Assembly: GCF_007097395.1 (NCBI RefSeq)
Contig: NZ_VKDC01000011.1
Coordinates: 109,523 to 173,522 of the forward strand
DNA: 64,000 nt
Reading direction: 5' to 3'
Source: Fulvivirga sp. M361
Lineage (GTDB): Bacteria; Bacteroidota; Bacteroidia; Cytophagales; Cyclobacteriaceae
Shown piece by piece: positions 45,704 through 55,392 of the stretch. Within the stretch, counting starts at the first letter, position 1. Every line of letters begins with the position of its first letter. The position numbers and the translations under genes are program-made. The notes beneath the pieces were generated by a model. That model ran no database searches and was not told where the DNA came from. It worked only from the letters and a program-made list of their open reading frames with translations.

Positions 45704-46354
45704 ATGACCAAAGTAATTTCTTTCATTAGCCGCAAGGGCGGTACAGGTAAAACTACCAACGCCATTAACCTGAGTACCATGCTCCATAGTTTAGGGTATA
45801 CTGTTTCTTTGATAGAAACCGATACTAACTACACCCTTAGTACATTAAGAAAAATGGAGCTTTTCAAATCCGGGGCCAAACAAGACACCGTATTTGAAAT
45901 ACTGGGATCTGAAGACGACAAAATAGCCGGTGAACTGGAAGCGATCAAACAGAAAAAAACGTTTGATTATGTAATAGTAGATAGTGCAGGTAAAACAACT
46001 GATGAAGGCATAAAAAGGCTGTGCCTTGTAAGTGATGCCGTAGTAGTACCGACCAGCCTGACGCAAAATGATATGTTGGTAACTTACCAAACGATCACAG
46101 ACCTTGCTCCTGCCAGGGCGCTTAATCCTGCTCTCAAAATCATTGTATTGCCTAATCGTATTCATAGCCTGACCAAAAATAAAACAATACAAGAGGCTTT
46201 AAATAACCTGGATGCTGAAATACTTGATGTAGCTGTTCCTCAGAAAAACCTGTTCGTTAATTTTAGCACCATTCTGGCAGAAAAGCAATATCATGAAATA
46301 GCCAAACAAATTTTAACACAACTCGGCAATGGCCAAACGCAAAAATCCGCTTAA
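45704..46354 (+). CDS. ParA-like ATPase
   Basis: This 216-residue protein has the deviant Walker A 'RKGGTGKTTNAINLST' (K at 10-16 region), Walker B-type 'FDYVIVDSAG' and a further conserved 'VPTSLTQNDM', as in small ParA/MinD-type ATPases that position cargo such as plasmids, chromosomes or protein clusters. It has no N-terminal HTH. Its 3' end overlaps the next gene by 26 bp. The partner, not a typical ParB, suggests positioning of something other than a plasmid. Confidence 0.88.
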   Translation: MTKVISFISRKGGTGKTTNAINLSTMLHSLGYTVSLIETDTNYTLSTLRKMELFKSGAKQDTVFEILGSEDDKIAGELEAIKQKKTFDYVIVDSAGKTTDEGIKRLCLVSDAVVVPTSLTQNDMLVTYQTITDLAPARALNPALKIIVLPNRIHSLTKNKTIQEALNNLDAEILDVAVPQKNLFVNFSTILAEKQYHEIAKQILTQLGNGQTQKSA

Positions 46355-46697
46355 AGACCTTGATTCTTTTTTAAAACAAGAAGCGGCGTCAATTGTGGCG
46401 CCGGATCAGGTGAATGTCACTTCATCATCGCCAGAGGCACTTTCAGATACAGCAGATGTTATAGTAAAAGAGACTTCAAAGAGCACTACCAAAGAAGATG
46501 TAATAGCTTTCCTGAAAAACCTACATAGCACTAACCCTCATGATTTTAGAACGGAATTATTCTACATTATACAAAAAAGCCTTGAAACTTCCGGAATGAA
46601 GCATTCTTCTGATAAAATGCTGATGAATACTATACTCTACCTGGAAAATCCACAAAACTGGAAAGAAGCTATAAGGAACTACTGGAAATCGCAGTAA
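46329..46697 (+). CDS. Small uncharacterised partner of the ParA-like ATPase
   Basis: This 122-residue protein starts inside the ParA-like gene and overlaps it by 26 bp, so the two are translationally coupled. It is basic at the N terminus (MAKRKNPLKDLDSFLKQ), has a low-complexity Ser/Thr middle and a helical tail ('NAILYLENPQNWKEAI'-like). No family recognised. The arrangement suggests an adaptor that binds the ATPase. Confidence 0.7.
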   Translation: MAKRKNPLKDLDSFLKQEAASIVAPDQVNVTSSSPEALSDTADVIVKETSKSTTKEDVIAFLKNLHSTNPHDFRTELFYIIQKSLETSGMKHSSDKMLMNTILYLENPQNWKEAIRNYWKSQ

Positions 46698-46792
46698 GCT
46701 ACTTGACAAGTACTGAAATTTGTAAAATGGTAATGCAGGTTGTATCGTGAAAATTCTATCTTAGCAGCCTTCAAAAAAATAATTCTAAAAAG

Positions 46793-47935
46793 ATGAAATT
46801 CGGAACTAAGGCAATACATGCCGGTATTGAACCGGACCCTTCCACAGGGGCAATCATGACCCCAATTTACCAGACCTCTACATATGTTCAGGCTTCACCC
46901 GGAGATCATAAAGGGTATGAATATTCCAGAACACAAAACCCCACACGTGACGCTTTGCAGAAAAATATAGCTGCATTAGAAAATGGTAAACACGGACTGT
47001 GTTTTGCTTCGGGATTAACTGCAATAGATGCTGTCATAAAACTATTCCAACCAGGAGATGAAATAATAGCTGCCAATGATCTTTATGGTGGTACTTACAG
47101 GCTCTTTACTAAAATTTTCGCCAAATACGGCTTAAAATTCCACTTTATAGGAATGGAAGATATTGCTGGTATTGAAAAGTATATCAATGATAATACTAAG
47201 CTGATATGGCTGGAAACCCCTACCAACCCTATGATGAATATCATTGATATTCAAGGAGCTGCTGCCATAGCTAAAAAGCATGACCTTTTATTGGCCGTGG
47301 ACAATACTTTCTCCACTCCTTACTTACAAACACCACTGGATCTCGGGGCAGATATTGTGATGCACTCAGTGACCAAATATCTGGCGGGGCACTCGGATGT
47401 GGTAATGGGGGCTTTAGTTGTAAAAGATGACCAACTCGCAGAAGATTTGGCCTTCATTCAAAATAGTAGTGGGGGCACTCCCGGACCACAAGACTCATTT
47501 CTGGTACTTAGAGGAATCAAAACGCTTCATTTACGGATGCAGCGTCACTGTGAAAATGGTAAAGCCATTGCAGAGTTTTTAGCCAACCACCCTAAAGTGG
47601 ACAAGGTCTACTGGCCTGGCCTGCCTACGCACCCTAACCATGACATTGCCAAAACGCAAATGCAAGACTTTGGAGGTATGATCTCATTTACGCTAAAGGG
47701 CAATGATAAAGCTGAAGCATTTAAAGTAATGGAGAGCTTTCAATACTTTTCATTGGCAGAATCACTGGGAGGTGTAGAATCATTGGTTAATCACCCTGCC
47801 AGTATGACCCATGCCAGCATCCCTTATGAAGACAGGCAAAAAATCGGTCTCACAGATTCTCTTATAAGATTAAGTGTAGGAATTGAGGATGTAGAAGATC
47901 TGATTTCAGATCTCAATCAAGCCATAGGGTCTTAA
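46793..47935 (+). CDS. Cystathionine gamma-synthase/lyase-type PLP enzyme
   Basis: This 380-residue enzyme carries the trans-sulfuration signature around the PLP lysine, 'HSVTKYLAGHSD' with Lys195, 'ETPTNPMMNIIDI' near 140 and 'GGMISFTLKG' later. It belongs to the MetB/MetC/cystathionine gamma-lyase family and would form or cleave cystathionine in methionine/cysteine metabolism. Synthase versus lyase cannot be told from sequence by eye. Length is normal. Confidence 0.92.
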   Translation: MKFGTKAIHAGIEPDPSTGAIMTPIYQTSTYVQASPGDHKGYEYSRTQNPTRDALQKNIAALENGKHGLCFASGLTAIDAVIKLFQPGDEIIAANDLYGGTYRLFTKIFAKYGLKFHFIGMEDIAGIEKYINDNTKLIWLETPTNPMMNIIDIQGAAAIAKKHDLLLAVDNTFSTPYLQTPLDLGADIVMHSVTKYLAGHSDVVMGALVVKDDQLAEDLAFIQNSSGGTPGPQDSFLVLRGIKTLHLRMQRHCENGKAIAEFLANHPKVDKVYWPGLPTHPNHDIAKTQMQDFGGMISFTLKGNDKAEAFKVMESFQYFSLAESLGGVESLVNHPASMTHASIPYEDRQKIGLTDSLIRLSVGIEDVEDLISDLNQAIGS

Positions 47936-47965
47936 AACAAGCCTGGATAAAAAGTATTATCAGAT

Positions 47966-50080
47966 TTATTGAGAGCCAGCTGACACCGGTGCAACATTTG
48001 TGATAGGAAATCTCAGAATGAACTCGCTACCTTTGCCTTGCTCTGACATAAGGATAATTTCACCCCCCATTATGTCTATCAGTTTTTTCACGATAGCAAG
48101 CCCAAGGCCATTACTACTCTCTCCTCCCGTTGGTTGGGCGCTTAGGGTCGTAAACTTTTTAAATAACTGAGTCTTATCCAGATCGGAAAATCCGGGTCCT
48201 TCATCTTTTATCCTAATGAGAATGGATTCTTCTTCCTCTACAGCAGATAATACTACCTTTTTCCCCGCAGTGGAAAACTTAATGGCATTGGATAACAGAT
48301 TATCCAGAATACGTTTCAAGTACGAACTATCCGTATGAATGTACAGTAACTCAGACACATCTATTTGTACATCTAATCCCTTGGCCTGGGCCTCCGTATA
48401 AAAAGCACGTACTTCATTGGTGAATAGATCCATAAGGTTTATCTTGACCTTATGGAGTTTTCTTGATTGATCTTCAAATGCATTTACATCAAGTAAGTCC
48501 TGTATCAGCCCTACACCATTTTCGCAAATTTGCCTCAGAAGACCTACATAAGTTCTTTGTTCTTCTGTAAGATTTGTAATATTAAATAGCTCGGCAATGG
48601 CACTGACTCTGTTAAAGGGAGATTTAAGATCATGAGCCACTATGCTCATCAGAGTGTCCTTTTCATTATTTAAGTCTGCCAGTTGCCTGTTCCTTTTCTG
48701 TAAGCTTTGGTTCTGTACATTGATCTGCTCATTTTGAGAGTTTATTTCTTCAGCCTGAGCAGCTATCTGCCGATTTTTTACCTGCAATTTTAAATTCACC
48801 TGCTTTCTTTTGCTACCAATGTACCAGGCACTGACTAACAATACTCCTATCACCACTATAACAGCAATTAAAGCTATATTCTGAAAACGTTGACGCTCAA
48901 TTAAAGCCTGGTTTTTAGCTTCATTAGCCCTTAATAACTCATTCTCTCTTTCTTTTTTCTCTATTTCCAATCTACCTTCATATCGTTCTATTCTTCGTGC
49001 TGCCTCAGCGTTTACGAGTGCTTCTTTTAATCTCGTATACATAATGAAATTTTCATAAGAATCGCGTAGATCTCCCAATTGCTTACTTATTTCTGAAAGG
49101 TAATAGTAAGCATCCATTTCAATCGGCAGTTCCCGGGTAATAGCCGTTTTGGCCACTACTTTGCTTAAGTAATTCTTTGCTTTAGTTAGTTCTCCATTGC
49201 TTAACAAAGCTTTAGCTAACTGTAACCTCACCTGGTTAGTAAGGTTTTCATTACCGCTGGTTGCAGCAGTATTGAGAGCCCTGTCTGCATATGACAAGGC
49301 TTCCTCATTCATCCCCTGAACTGAATAAAGTTGAGAAATTCCCAGGTTTATACGAGCTATCCCTATGGCATCATCAATACTTTCCGCCTTCATCTTAGCC
49401 TGGAGGTAATAATCAAAAGCCCTGTTGTAATTTTCCATGAGCTCATAAATAGTAGCCAATTCGACCAAAATGGAGATCTGACCATCTATATCTCCAACTT
49501 TGGAACGGATTTTAAGTGTTTTCTGGCTCATTTCCAGTGCCTTCGATAGATTATTTTGACTCTGATACAACTCTGACAAGCTCTTATAGGCATAAGCAAC
49601 GCCTTCTATATCTCCTACTTTCTTGAATGCCGCTAAAGCCTTATAGTAATGACCATAAGCCTTAAAAAAATCACCTTGATTTAAATGTATTCTCCCCAGG
49701 TTATTAACCGAATGAGCATATTGAAGTGAATCTGAATGTTCGAGGGCTTCATCTCTGGCACTGGTAAAAAGTTCAAAAGCCTTGACATTGTCTCCCTTGT
49801 AATGGAAACCGACTCCTTTAAAATTTAATGCTTTGGCAATATTGCGATCTAATCCTTCACGGGTTATAAGGTTAATAGATTGATCAGAATAAAATATAGT
49901 ACTATCAGGTTGTGATTTTCTATATTCCCATGCCAGTTGTTCATATAAAGAAGACTTCTCTGCCAAAGGAGCTTTAGCAAGTTGCAGACGTAAGCTATCC
50001 AATGTTATGAGATCTTGCCCCCACAAAGTAGCTTGAACGCTCGAAAGCATAAACAGACTTACCAAAAATGACACCTTCAT
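47966..50080 (-). CDS. TPR-domain sensor histidine kinase
   Basis: I place the start at 50080 (MKVSFLVSLFMLSSVQATLWGQ, a signal peptide), 37 codons inside the longest frame, giving 704 residues. A periplasmic tetratricopeptide array fills the first ~370 residues, then a transmembrane helix ('IALIAVIVVIGVLLVSAWYI'), a coiled coil, and a HisKA/HATPase core: H-box 'MSIVAHDLKSPFNR' with His483, N-box 'ILDNLLSNAIKFS', 'IKDEGPGF' and 'GLGLAIVKKLIDIMGG'. It lacks a receiver domain. It senses through the TPR part; the partner response regulator is not adjacent. Confidence 0.9.
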   Translation of the reverse strand: MKVSFLVSLFMLSSVQATLWGQDLITLDSLRLQLAKAPLAEKSSLYEQLAWEYRKSQPDSTIFYSDQSINLITREGLDRNIAKALNFKGVGFHYKGDNVKAFELFTSARDEALEHSDSLQYAHSVNNLGRIHLNQGDFFKAYGHYYKALAAFKKVGDIEGVAYAYKSLSELYQSQNNLSKALEMSQKTLKIRSKVGDIDGQISILVELATIYELMENYNRAFDYYLQAKMKAESIDDAIGIARINLGISQLYSVQGMNEEALSYADRALNTAATSGNENLTNQVRLQLAKALLSNGELTKAKNYLSKVVAKTAITRELPIEMDAYYYLSEISKQLGDLRDSYENFIMYTRLKEALVNAEAARRIERYEGRLEIEKKERENELLRANEAKNQALIERQRFQNIALIAVIVVIGVLLVSAWYIGSKRKQVNLKLQVKNRQIAAQAEEINSQNEQINVQNQSLQKRNRQLADLNNEKDTLMSIVAHDLKSPFNRVSAIAELFNITNLTEEQRTYVGLLRQICENGVGLIQDLLDVNAFEDQSRKLHKVKINLMDLFTNEVRAFYTEAQAKGLDVQIDVSELLYIHTDSSYLKRILDNLLSNAIKFSTAGKKVVLSAVEEEESILIRIKDEGPGFSDLDKTQLFKKFTTLSAQPTGGESSNGLGLAIVKKLIDIMGGEIILMSEQGKGSEFILRFPITNVAPVSAGSQ

Positions 50081-50305
50081 AGTTAGCTTCAACTTCCTTA
50101 AAAATAGGAATATTATAAAACACATAAATCTATCAAATAAACTTATAGGCCTACTTCTGATTAAAATGATAAGTAATATTTGATAAAGCATGTATTAAAT
50201 ACGAATGAACATCAAATTGATCAACCGTTGATAAAATAGTGAGACTGACTAAGCTTCCTTTGAATTAAATTCGAATGAATCAAAAAAGACCTAACCACAC
50301 ACAAA

Positions 50306-53300
50306 ATGCTAAAACATTACCATTACACCCTGATAATTATACTTGTATTTATACAAGCATTAAGCACATACGGTCAACGCAAAAATAAAACCAAACCCGA
50401 GCAATCCGTATCCTTTAACACTGAAATCTATTCAGGGATGGAATGGCGTAATATAGGTCCGTTCAGAGGTGGAAGGTCAGCGGCAGTTGCCGGTATACCC
50501 GGCAATCCTAATCTGTATTATTTTGGTGCTACCGGTGGCGGTGTTTGGAAAACAACCAATGCTGGAAATACCTGGGAAAATGTGTCTGACGGCTTTTTCG
50601 GTGGTTCAGTCGGTTCCATAGCAGTAAGTAATTGGGATAACAACATCATCTTTGTCGGAGGTGGGGAAGTTACGGTAAGAGGAAATGTGAGCCATGGATA
50701 TGGGATATGGAAATCTATGGATGCGGGTAAAACTTGGACCAATGTCGGGTTAAAGAATTCAAGACATATTCCCCGTGTATGTATCCATCCAAAAGACCCT
50801 AACCTGGTATATACTGCAGTATTAGGTGACCTGTATAAGTCTTCCAACGAGCGTGGGGTGTATCGCAGCACTGATGGTGGGGAAAGCTGGGAAAGGATTC
50901 TCTTCGCCAATGCAGATGCCGGAGCAGTAGATTTAATTATAGACCCTAATAATGCCAGGATACTGTATGCCTCTACGTGGAAAGTACGCAGAACCCCTTA
51001 CAGTCTTGAAAGTGGTGGCGAAGGTTCCGCTTTATGGAAAAGTACGGATGGAGGGGATACCTGGGAAAACATCAGCCAGAACAAAGGTTTACCTGGAGGC
51101 ATCTGGGGCATTTCCGGGATCACCGTGTCAGCAAAAAACTCAGAACGACTTTGGGCAATTATAGAAAATAAAGACGGTGGAGTCTACCGGTCTGATGATG
51201 CCGGAAAAACGTGGACGAAGGTTAATGACGACAGAAGTCTTCGTCAAAGAGCCTGGTATTACACCCGCATTTATGCCGATACCCAGGATGAAGACAAAGT
51301 GTATGTTATGAATGTACGTTACCACCGATCAAAAGATGGAGGTAAAACCTTTGAAGCGTTTAATGCCCCTCACGGTGATCACCATGATCTATGGATTGCC
51401 CCCGAAAACAACCAGAGAATGGTCATTGCAGATGACGGAGGAGCTCAGGTAAGTTTTGACGGAGGTATGAACTGGTCTACTTATCATAACCAGCCAACTG
51501 CCCAATTTTATCGTGTTACAACGGATGATCATTTTCCCTATAGAATTTACGGAGCGCAACAGGATAATAGTACTGTACGCATCGCGCATCGAACAACAGG
51601 GCAATCCATAGGAGAACGCGATTGGGAAGCCACGGCAGGGGGTGAAAGTGCTCATATTGCTGTAGATCCTGATGATAATGACATAGTTTATGGTGGAAGT
51701 TATGATGGCTTTCTAACCCGGGTAAATCATAAAACCGGTGAAATAAGAGCTATCAATGTATGGCCGGACAATCCTATGGGGCATGGTGCAGAAGCTATGA
51801 AATATCGTTTTCAATGGAACTTTCCTATATTTTTCTCCCCACATAATAGTGACAAGTTATATACTACTTCAAATCACCTGCACGTCACTTATGATGAGGG
51901 GCAATCCTGGGAAGTGATCAGCCCCGACCTTACCCGGAATGACAGCAGTAAGTTGGGGTCATCAGGAGGGCCAATTACAAAAGATAATACCAGTGTAGAA
52001 TACTATGCTACTATCTTCGCGGCTGTTGAATCACCAGTCGAAAAAGATGTGATATGGACAGGTTCTGACGATGGATTAATACATATAACTACAAACGGTG
52101 GTGAAAATTGGAAAAATGTCACTCCGCCAAATATGCCTGAATGGATGATGATCAATAGCATTGAAGTTGACCCTTTCACTAAAGGTGGTGTTTATATTGC
52201 TGGTACACGATACAAACTAGGTGACTATCAACCATACTTATATAAAACAAAAGACTATGGTACCTCCTGGTCACGTATTACCCAAGGAATAGATAAAGAA
52301 CATTTTACACGTGTAGTACGTGCAGACCCTAAAAGAAAAGGACTGTTATATGCGGGCACAGAAAGTGGCATGTACGTATCATTTGACGATGGCGTAAGCT
52401 GGAAGCCTCTCCAAATGAATCTACCCGTAGTACCTATAACAGACCTGACTGTGAAAAATGATAACCTCATCGCTGCCACACAAGGCAGAAGTTTCTGGCT
52501 ACTTGATGATCTTACCCCCCTTCATCAACTGGATAATACTGTTGCACGAAGCACACTACATCTATTCAAACCTATGGACAGCTACAGGATCACCGGCAGC
52601 AACACTAAAAAATCTAAAACACAAGGGCAAAATCATCCTGGAGGTGTTATGATCCACTATTATATAAAAGATACAACAAACAGTGATACACTTCGAATTG
52701 AAGTACTGGAAGAAAATGGAAAACTTATCAAGGCTTTCAGTACAGCACCTGATGAAAAGGCCAAGGAAGGTGAACTTGATGTAAAACCTGGCTTTAATCA
52801 GTTGATATGGGACATGAGGTATCCTGGGGCCGAAGGCTTTGAAGGCATGATACTATGGTGGGCATCATTAAACGGCCCTAAAGCCTTACCAGGAACTTAC
52901 AAGGTAAAAATGAATGGCCTGGGTAAAGTTTATGAAGCTACGTTTAATATTCTGAAAGACCCACGATCTACATCGTCCGAAGCTGATCTTAAAGCACAAT
53001 TTGAGTTTCTCAATGACGTCATCAAGAAACTAACAGAAACCAATCAAGCTGTAAAAAACATCAGAAAAGCCCGCGAACAGATCACGGCCTTTACATCAAA
53101 GCTAGACAAGGATCAGCACCAGGATATTAAAGATATGTCAAAAGAAATACTGGACAATATGAAGGACATTGAAGAAGCGCTTTATCAAACCAAAAACAGA
53201 AGCGGGCAAGATCCACTTAATTTTCCCATACGACTAAATAATAAGCTAGGCCATTTAAATTCATTGCTGGGAATGGGTGATTTCAGACCTACCGAACAGG

Positions 53301-53440
53301 CGATAGCATTCAAAACAGAAATTACAGCAGAGATTGATTTTGAGTTGAATAAATTGAAAAATATCTTTGATAAGGATATACCTAAATTTAACACTCTGGT
53401 AAGTAACAAGAGTATCGATGCTGTGGTATTGGAAAAATAA
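50306..53440 (+). CDS. Secreted VPS10/BNR-type beta-propeller protein
   Basis: This 1044-residue secreted protein has a signal peptide (ending STYGQ) and many sialidase-type (BNR) or VPS10-like blades: 'GGVWKTTNAGNTWENVSDG', 'GIWKSMDAGKTWTNVG', 'GVYRSTDGGESWERI' and others repeated along residues 50-750. The last 250 residues form a coiled, helical region. Such proteins are common in Bacteroidota and are of unclear function; they are not classical sialidases because the RIP motifs of a catalytic site are absent by eye. Confidence 0.85.
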   Translation: MLKHYHYTLIIILVFIQALSTYGQRKNKTKPEQSVSFNTEIYSGMEWRNIGPFRGGRSAAVAGIPGNPNLYYFGATGGGVWKTTNAGNTWENVSDGFFGGSVGSIAVSNWDNNIIFVGGGEVTVRGNVSHGYGIWKSMDAGKTWTNVGLKNSRHIPRVCIHPKDPNLVYTAVLGDLYKSSNERGVYRSTDGGESWERILFANADAGAVDLIIDPNNARILYASTWKVRRTPYSLESGGEGSALWKSTDGGDTWENISQNKGLPGGIWGISGITVSAKNSERLWAIIENKDGGVYRSDDAGKTWTKVNDDRSLRQRAWYYTRIYADTQDEDKVYVMNVRYHRSKDGGKTFEAFNAPHGDHHDLWIAPENNQRMVIADDGGAQVSFDGGMNWSTYHNQPTAQFYRVTTDDHFPYRIYGAQQDNSTVRIAHRTTGQSIGERDWEATAGGESAHIAVDPDDNDIVYGGSYDGFLTRVNHKTGEIRAINVWPDNPMGHGAEAMKYRFQWNFPIFFSPHNSDKLYTTSNHLHVTYDEGQSWEVISPDLTRNDSSKLGSSGGPITKDNTSVEYYATIFAAVESPVEKDVIWTGSDDGLIHITTNGGENWKNVTPPNMPEWMMINSIEVDPFTKGGVYIAGTRYKLGDYQPYLYKTKDYGTSWSRITQGIDKEHFTRVVRADPKRKGLLYAGTESGMYVSFDDGVSWKPLQMNLPVVPITDLTVKNDNLIAATQGRSFWLLDDLTPLHQLDNTVARSTLHLFKPMDSYRITGSNTKKSKTQGQNHPGGVMIHYYIKDTTNSDTLRIEVLEENGKLIKAFSTAPDEKAKEGELDVKPGFNQLIWDMRYPGAEGFEGMILWWASLNGPKALPGTYKVKMNGLGKVYEATFNILKDPRSTSSEADLKAQFEFLNDVIKKLTETNQAVKNIRKAREQITAFTSKLDKDQHQDIKDMSKEILDNMKDIEEALYQTKNRSGQDPLNFPIRLNNKLGHLNSLLGMGDFRPTEQAIAFKTEITAEIDFELNKLKNIFDKDIPKFNTLVSNKSIDAVVLEK

Positions 53441-53465
53441 TACATGATGTAAATCTTCAATCCAC

Positions 53466-53488
53466 ATACAATATAAATATTGTATTTT
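53466..53488 (+). terminator. Weak AT-rich hairpin after the propeller gene
   Basis: ATACAATA (53466-53473) and TATTGTAT (53478-53485) form an 8-bp stem with a TAAA loop, followed by a short T-run, 26 bp after the stop of the propeller gene. It is AT-only and so of moderate stability. Confidence 0.4.
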
Positions 53489-53585
53489 AAAAACACAAAT
53501 TACTGAAAATCAATTATTTAAAATGAATTTCTTTGATTTGGCATGGTCATTGATAACTTAACCATTGAACCAAATGTAGAATGCC

Positions 53586-54278
53586 ATGAAAAGGATTACA
53601 TTGATAGTTGTCGCTTTAATAACAGGAGTTTCATTTCAAAGTCCGGCCCAGCATTTCATAGCGTCATTCGGAATAGAGCATTCCTGGGGAGTGCCCGTTC
53701 ATACACGTACTGTCATCTATGACTCATATTATGATCATGACTGGGTACATACCAGGAGAGTAGTCAGACACGGGAGAGTATTTTTTGACGTAGTACTTCA
53801 AAGAGGAAATAGTTTTATAGAGCTTCACATCGGTTCAGAAGGACATATTTACAATACATACTACAGAGATTACTACCCATTACATGATCACGTGTGTTCT
53901 TATAGTTGTGGATATCACCCAACCTACTACAGAAGTCATTATAATGGATGTCACAGTCATAACCACCATGGCCATAACCATGTAGTGTATCGCAGGAATG
54001 TACATAACCATCATAAAACATACATAGTACGTGATCATCATAATCATAAGAACTATAGAAGAAAGCCGGTACATAGAAGATTGGAGCAAAGCAAAAGATC
54101 AAGACAGCACTACCCGGAAAGAAGAACCACGTATCAATCCTCTGTCCGTAAAAGAGAACATGTTGCACCGCAACGGCGGAGCAACATAAAACGTTCTGAT
54201 AGCCAGAACAGCAGATCTGCCCCGAGACAGGAAAGCAGCGAAGACAGGGCCCGTAGGTCACGTGTCAGGTCTTACTAA
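53586..54278 (+). CDS. His/Arg/Tyr-rich secreted protein
   Basis: This 230-residue protein has a signal peptide (to SPAQ) and an unusual composition: about 27 histidines, with clusters such as 'CHSHNHHGHNH' and 'VHNHHKTYIVRDHHNH' around residues 120-155, and an Arg-rich tail. Such His-rich proteins often bind metals (nickel, zinc, copper), but no known fold is recognised here. It is followed by a strong terminator. Confidence 0.8.
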   Translation: MKRITLIVVALITGVSFQSPAQHFIASFGIEHSWGVPVHTRTVIYDSYYDHDWVHTRRVVRHGRVFFDVVLQRGNSFIELHIGSEGHIYNTYYRDYYPLHDHVCSYSCGYHPTYYRSHYNGCHSHNHHGHNHVVYRRNVHNHHKTYIVRDHHNHKNYRRKPVHRRLEQSKRSRQHYPERRTTYQSSVRKREHVAPQRRSNIKRSDSQNSRSAPRQESSEDRARRSRVRSY

Positions 54279-54285
54279 CTAATTA

Positions 54286-54315
54286 AAAAAGCCCGATGAA
54301 AGCCGGGCTTTTTTA
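54286..54315 (+). terminator. Strong intrinsic terminator after the His-rich gene
   Basis: An A-run followed by AGCCCG (54291-54296), an 8-base loop, CGGGCT (54305-54310) and a T-run (54311-54315) form a GC-rich stem with T-tract, starting 8 bp after the stop of the His-rich gene. With the flanking A and T runs it would also act on transcripts from the other strand. Confidence 0.9.
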
Positions 54316-54484
54316 ATCAATTCTATTTTAGAACACCGTTCGGTACACCTTCCCTTAAAACGCTTATCTTAATTTGTACTTGAATTGGTTTAACCTTGAC
54401 CAATTACTATCAAACTTTTCATAATCCGACGTGATGTTTGAAATCAAATACCCTATTTTGGTATAATAAAGAATTTGGAGCAGC

Positions 54485-54504
54485 ACGACCACAGGTAAGG
54501 TCGT
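54485..54504 (+). other. Leader hairpin upstream of the SDR gene
   Basis: ACGACC (54485-54490) and GGTCGT (54499-54504) form a 6-bp stem 20 bp upstream of the SDR ATG at 54525, followed by an A-run. It could influence the leader mRNA or be chance. Listed as a modest observation. Confidence 0.3.
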
Positions 54505-54524
54505 CCTAAAAAAATAGCAAGATT

Positions 54525-55385
54525 ATGGATGGAATGTTGAAAGAAGGGTCTTTTGAAAATAAAACGATCATTGTTACCGGTGGAGGTACGGGCCTGGGTA
54601 GAGCTATGGGTGAGTATTTACTTAAACTGGGTGCAAATCTGGTGATCACAAGTAGAAAGATAGAGGTACTGGAAAAAGCTGCAGAAGAAATGACTTCAAA
54701 GTCAGAAGGTCAGGTACTGCCCATCCCATGTGATATAAGAAAATATGATGAGATAGAGAATGTGCTCAGCGAAGCTGAAAGTAAATTCGGGAAAATAGAC
54801 GGAGTACTCAACAACGCAGCAGGAAACTTCATAAGTCCAACGGAACGTTTGTCTAACCGGGCATTTGACATTGTTATTGATATTGTATTAAGAGGGACCT
54901 CAAATTTCACATTAGCTGCTGGCAAAAACTGGATAGCAAAAAAACAAGCGGGTGTATTTTTAAATATTGTAACCACTTACGCCTGGACAGGCTCAGGTTA
55001 TGTAGTACCTTCAGCCTGCGCCAAGGCAGGTGTACTGGCTATGACCAGGTCTTTAGCTGTAGAATGGGCCAAGTATAATATCAGAAGTAATGCCATAGCA
55101 CCTGGACCTTTCCCTACCGAAGGCGCATGGAAAAGACTCTTTCCTAAGGAAGTAGCTGATCAGATTGATCCGATCAAAAGAATTCCCGTACGTCGTTTTG
55201 GTGAACACCAGGAGCTGGCCAACCTGGCAGCATATCTTATGTCAGATTATGCCGCTTATGTTAATGGTGAAGTAGTTACTATAGATGGCGGCGAATGGCT
55301 TCAGGGAGGTGGTGAATTCAACGGACTGGAAGCCATTACTCCGGAAATGTGGGACGTACTGGAGAAAATGAGATCTAAAAAGTAA
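54525..55385 (+). CDS. SDR-family oxidoreductase, 2,4-dienoyl-CoA reductase-like
   Basis: This 286-residue SDR has the NAD(P)-binding 'TGGGTGLGRAMGEYLL' at 18-33, 'NNAAGNF' near 100, and a catalytic Lys167 in 'ACAKAGVLAMTRSLAVEW'. The Tyr of the usual YxxxK is Ser163, as in 2,4-dienoyl-CoA reductases (DECR), which lack the canonical Tyr. 'NAIAPGPF' further supports the DECR group. It likely reduces unsaturated acyl-CoA intermediates. It ends 7 bp before the convergent LpxR-like gene. Confidence 0.88.
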   Translation: MDGMLKEGSFENKTIIVTGGGTGLGRAMGEYLLKLGANLVITSRKIEVLEKAAEEMTSKSEGQVLPIPCDIRKYDEIENVLSEAESKFGKIDGVLNNAAGNFISPTERLSNRAFDIVIDIVLRGTSNFTLAAGKNWIAKKQAGVFLNIVTTYAWTGSGYVVPSACAKAGVLAMTRSLAVEWAKYNIRSNAIAPGPFPTEGAWKRLFPKEVADQIDPIKRIPVRRFGEHQELANLAAYLMSDYAAYVNGEVVTIDGGEWLQGGGEFNGLEAITPEMWDVLEKMRSKK

Positions 55386-55392
55386 TAGTTGA

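Noticed and set aside
50192..50305. Longer start for the TPR histidine kinase at 50191
   Set aside because: The extra 37 residues are a second hydrophobic stretch before a clear signal peptide at 50080, so the shorter start is more likely.
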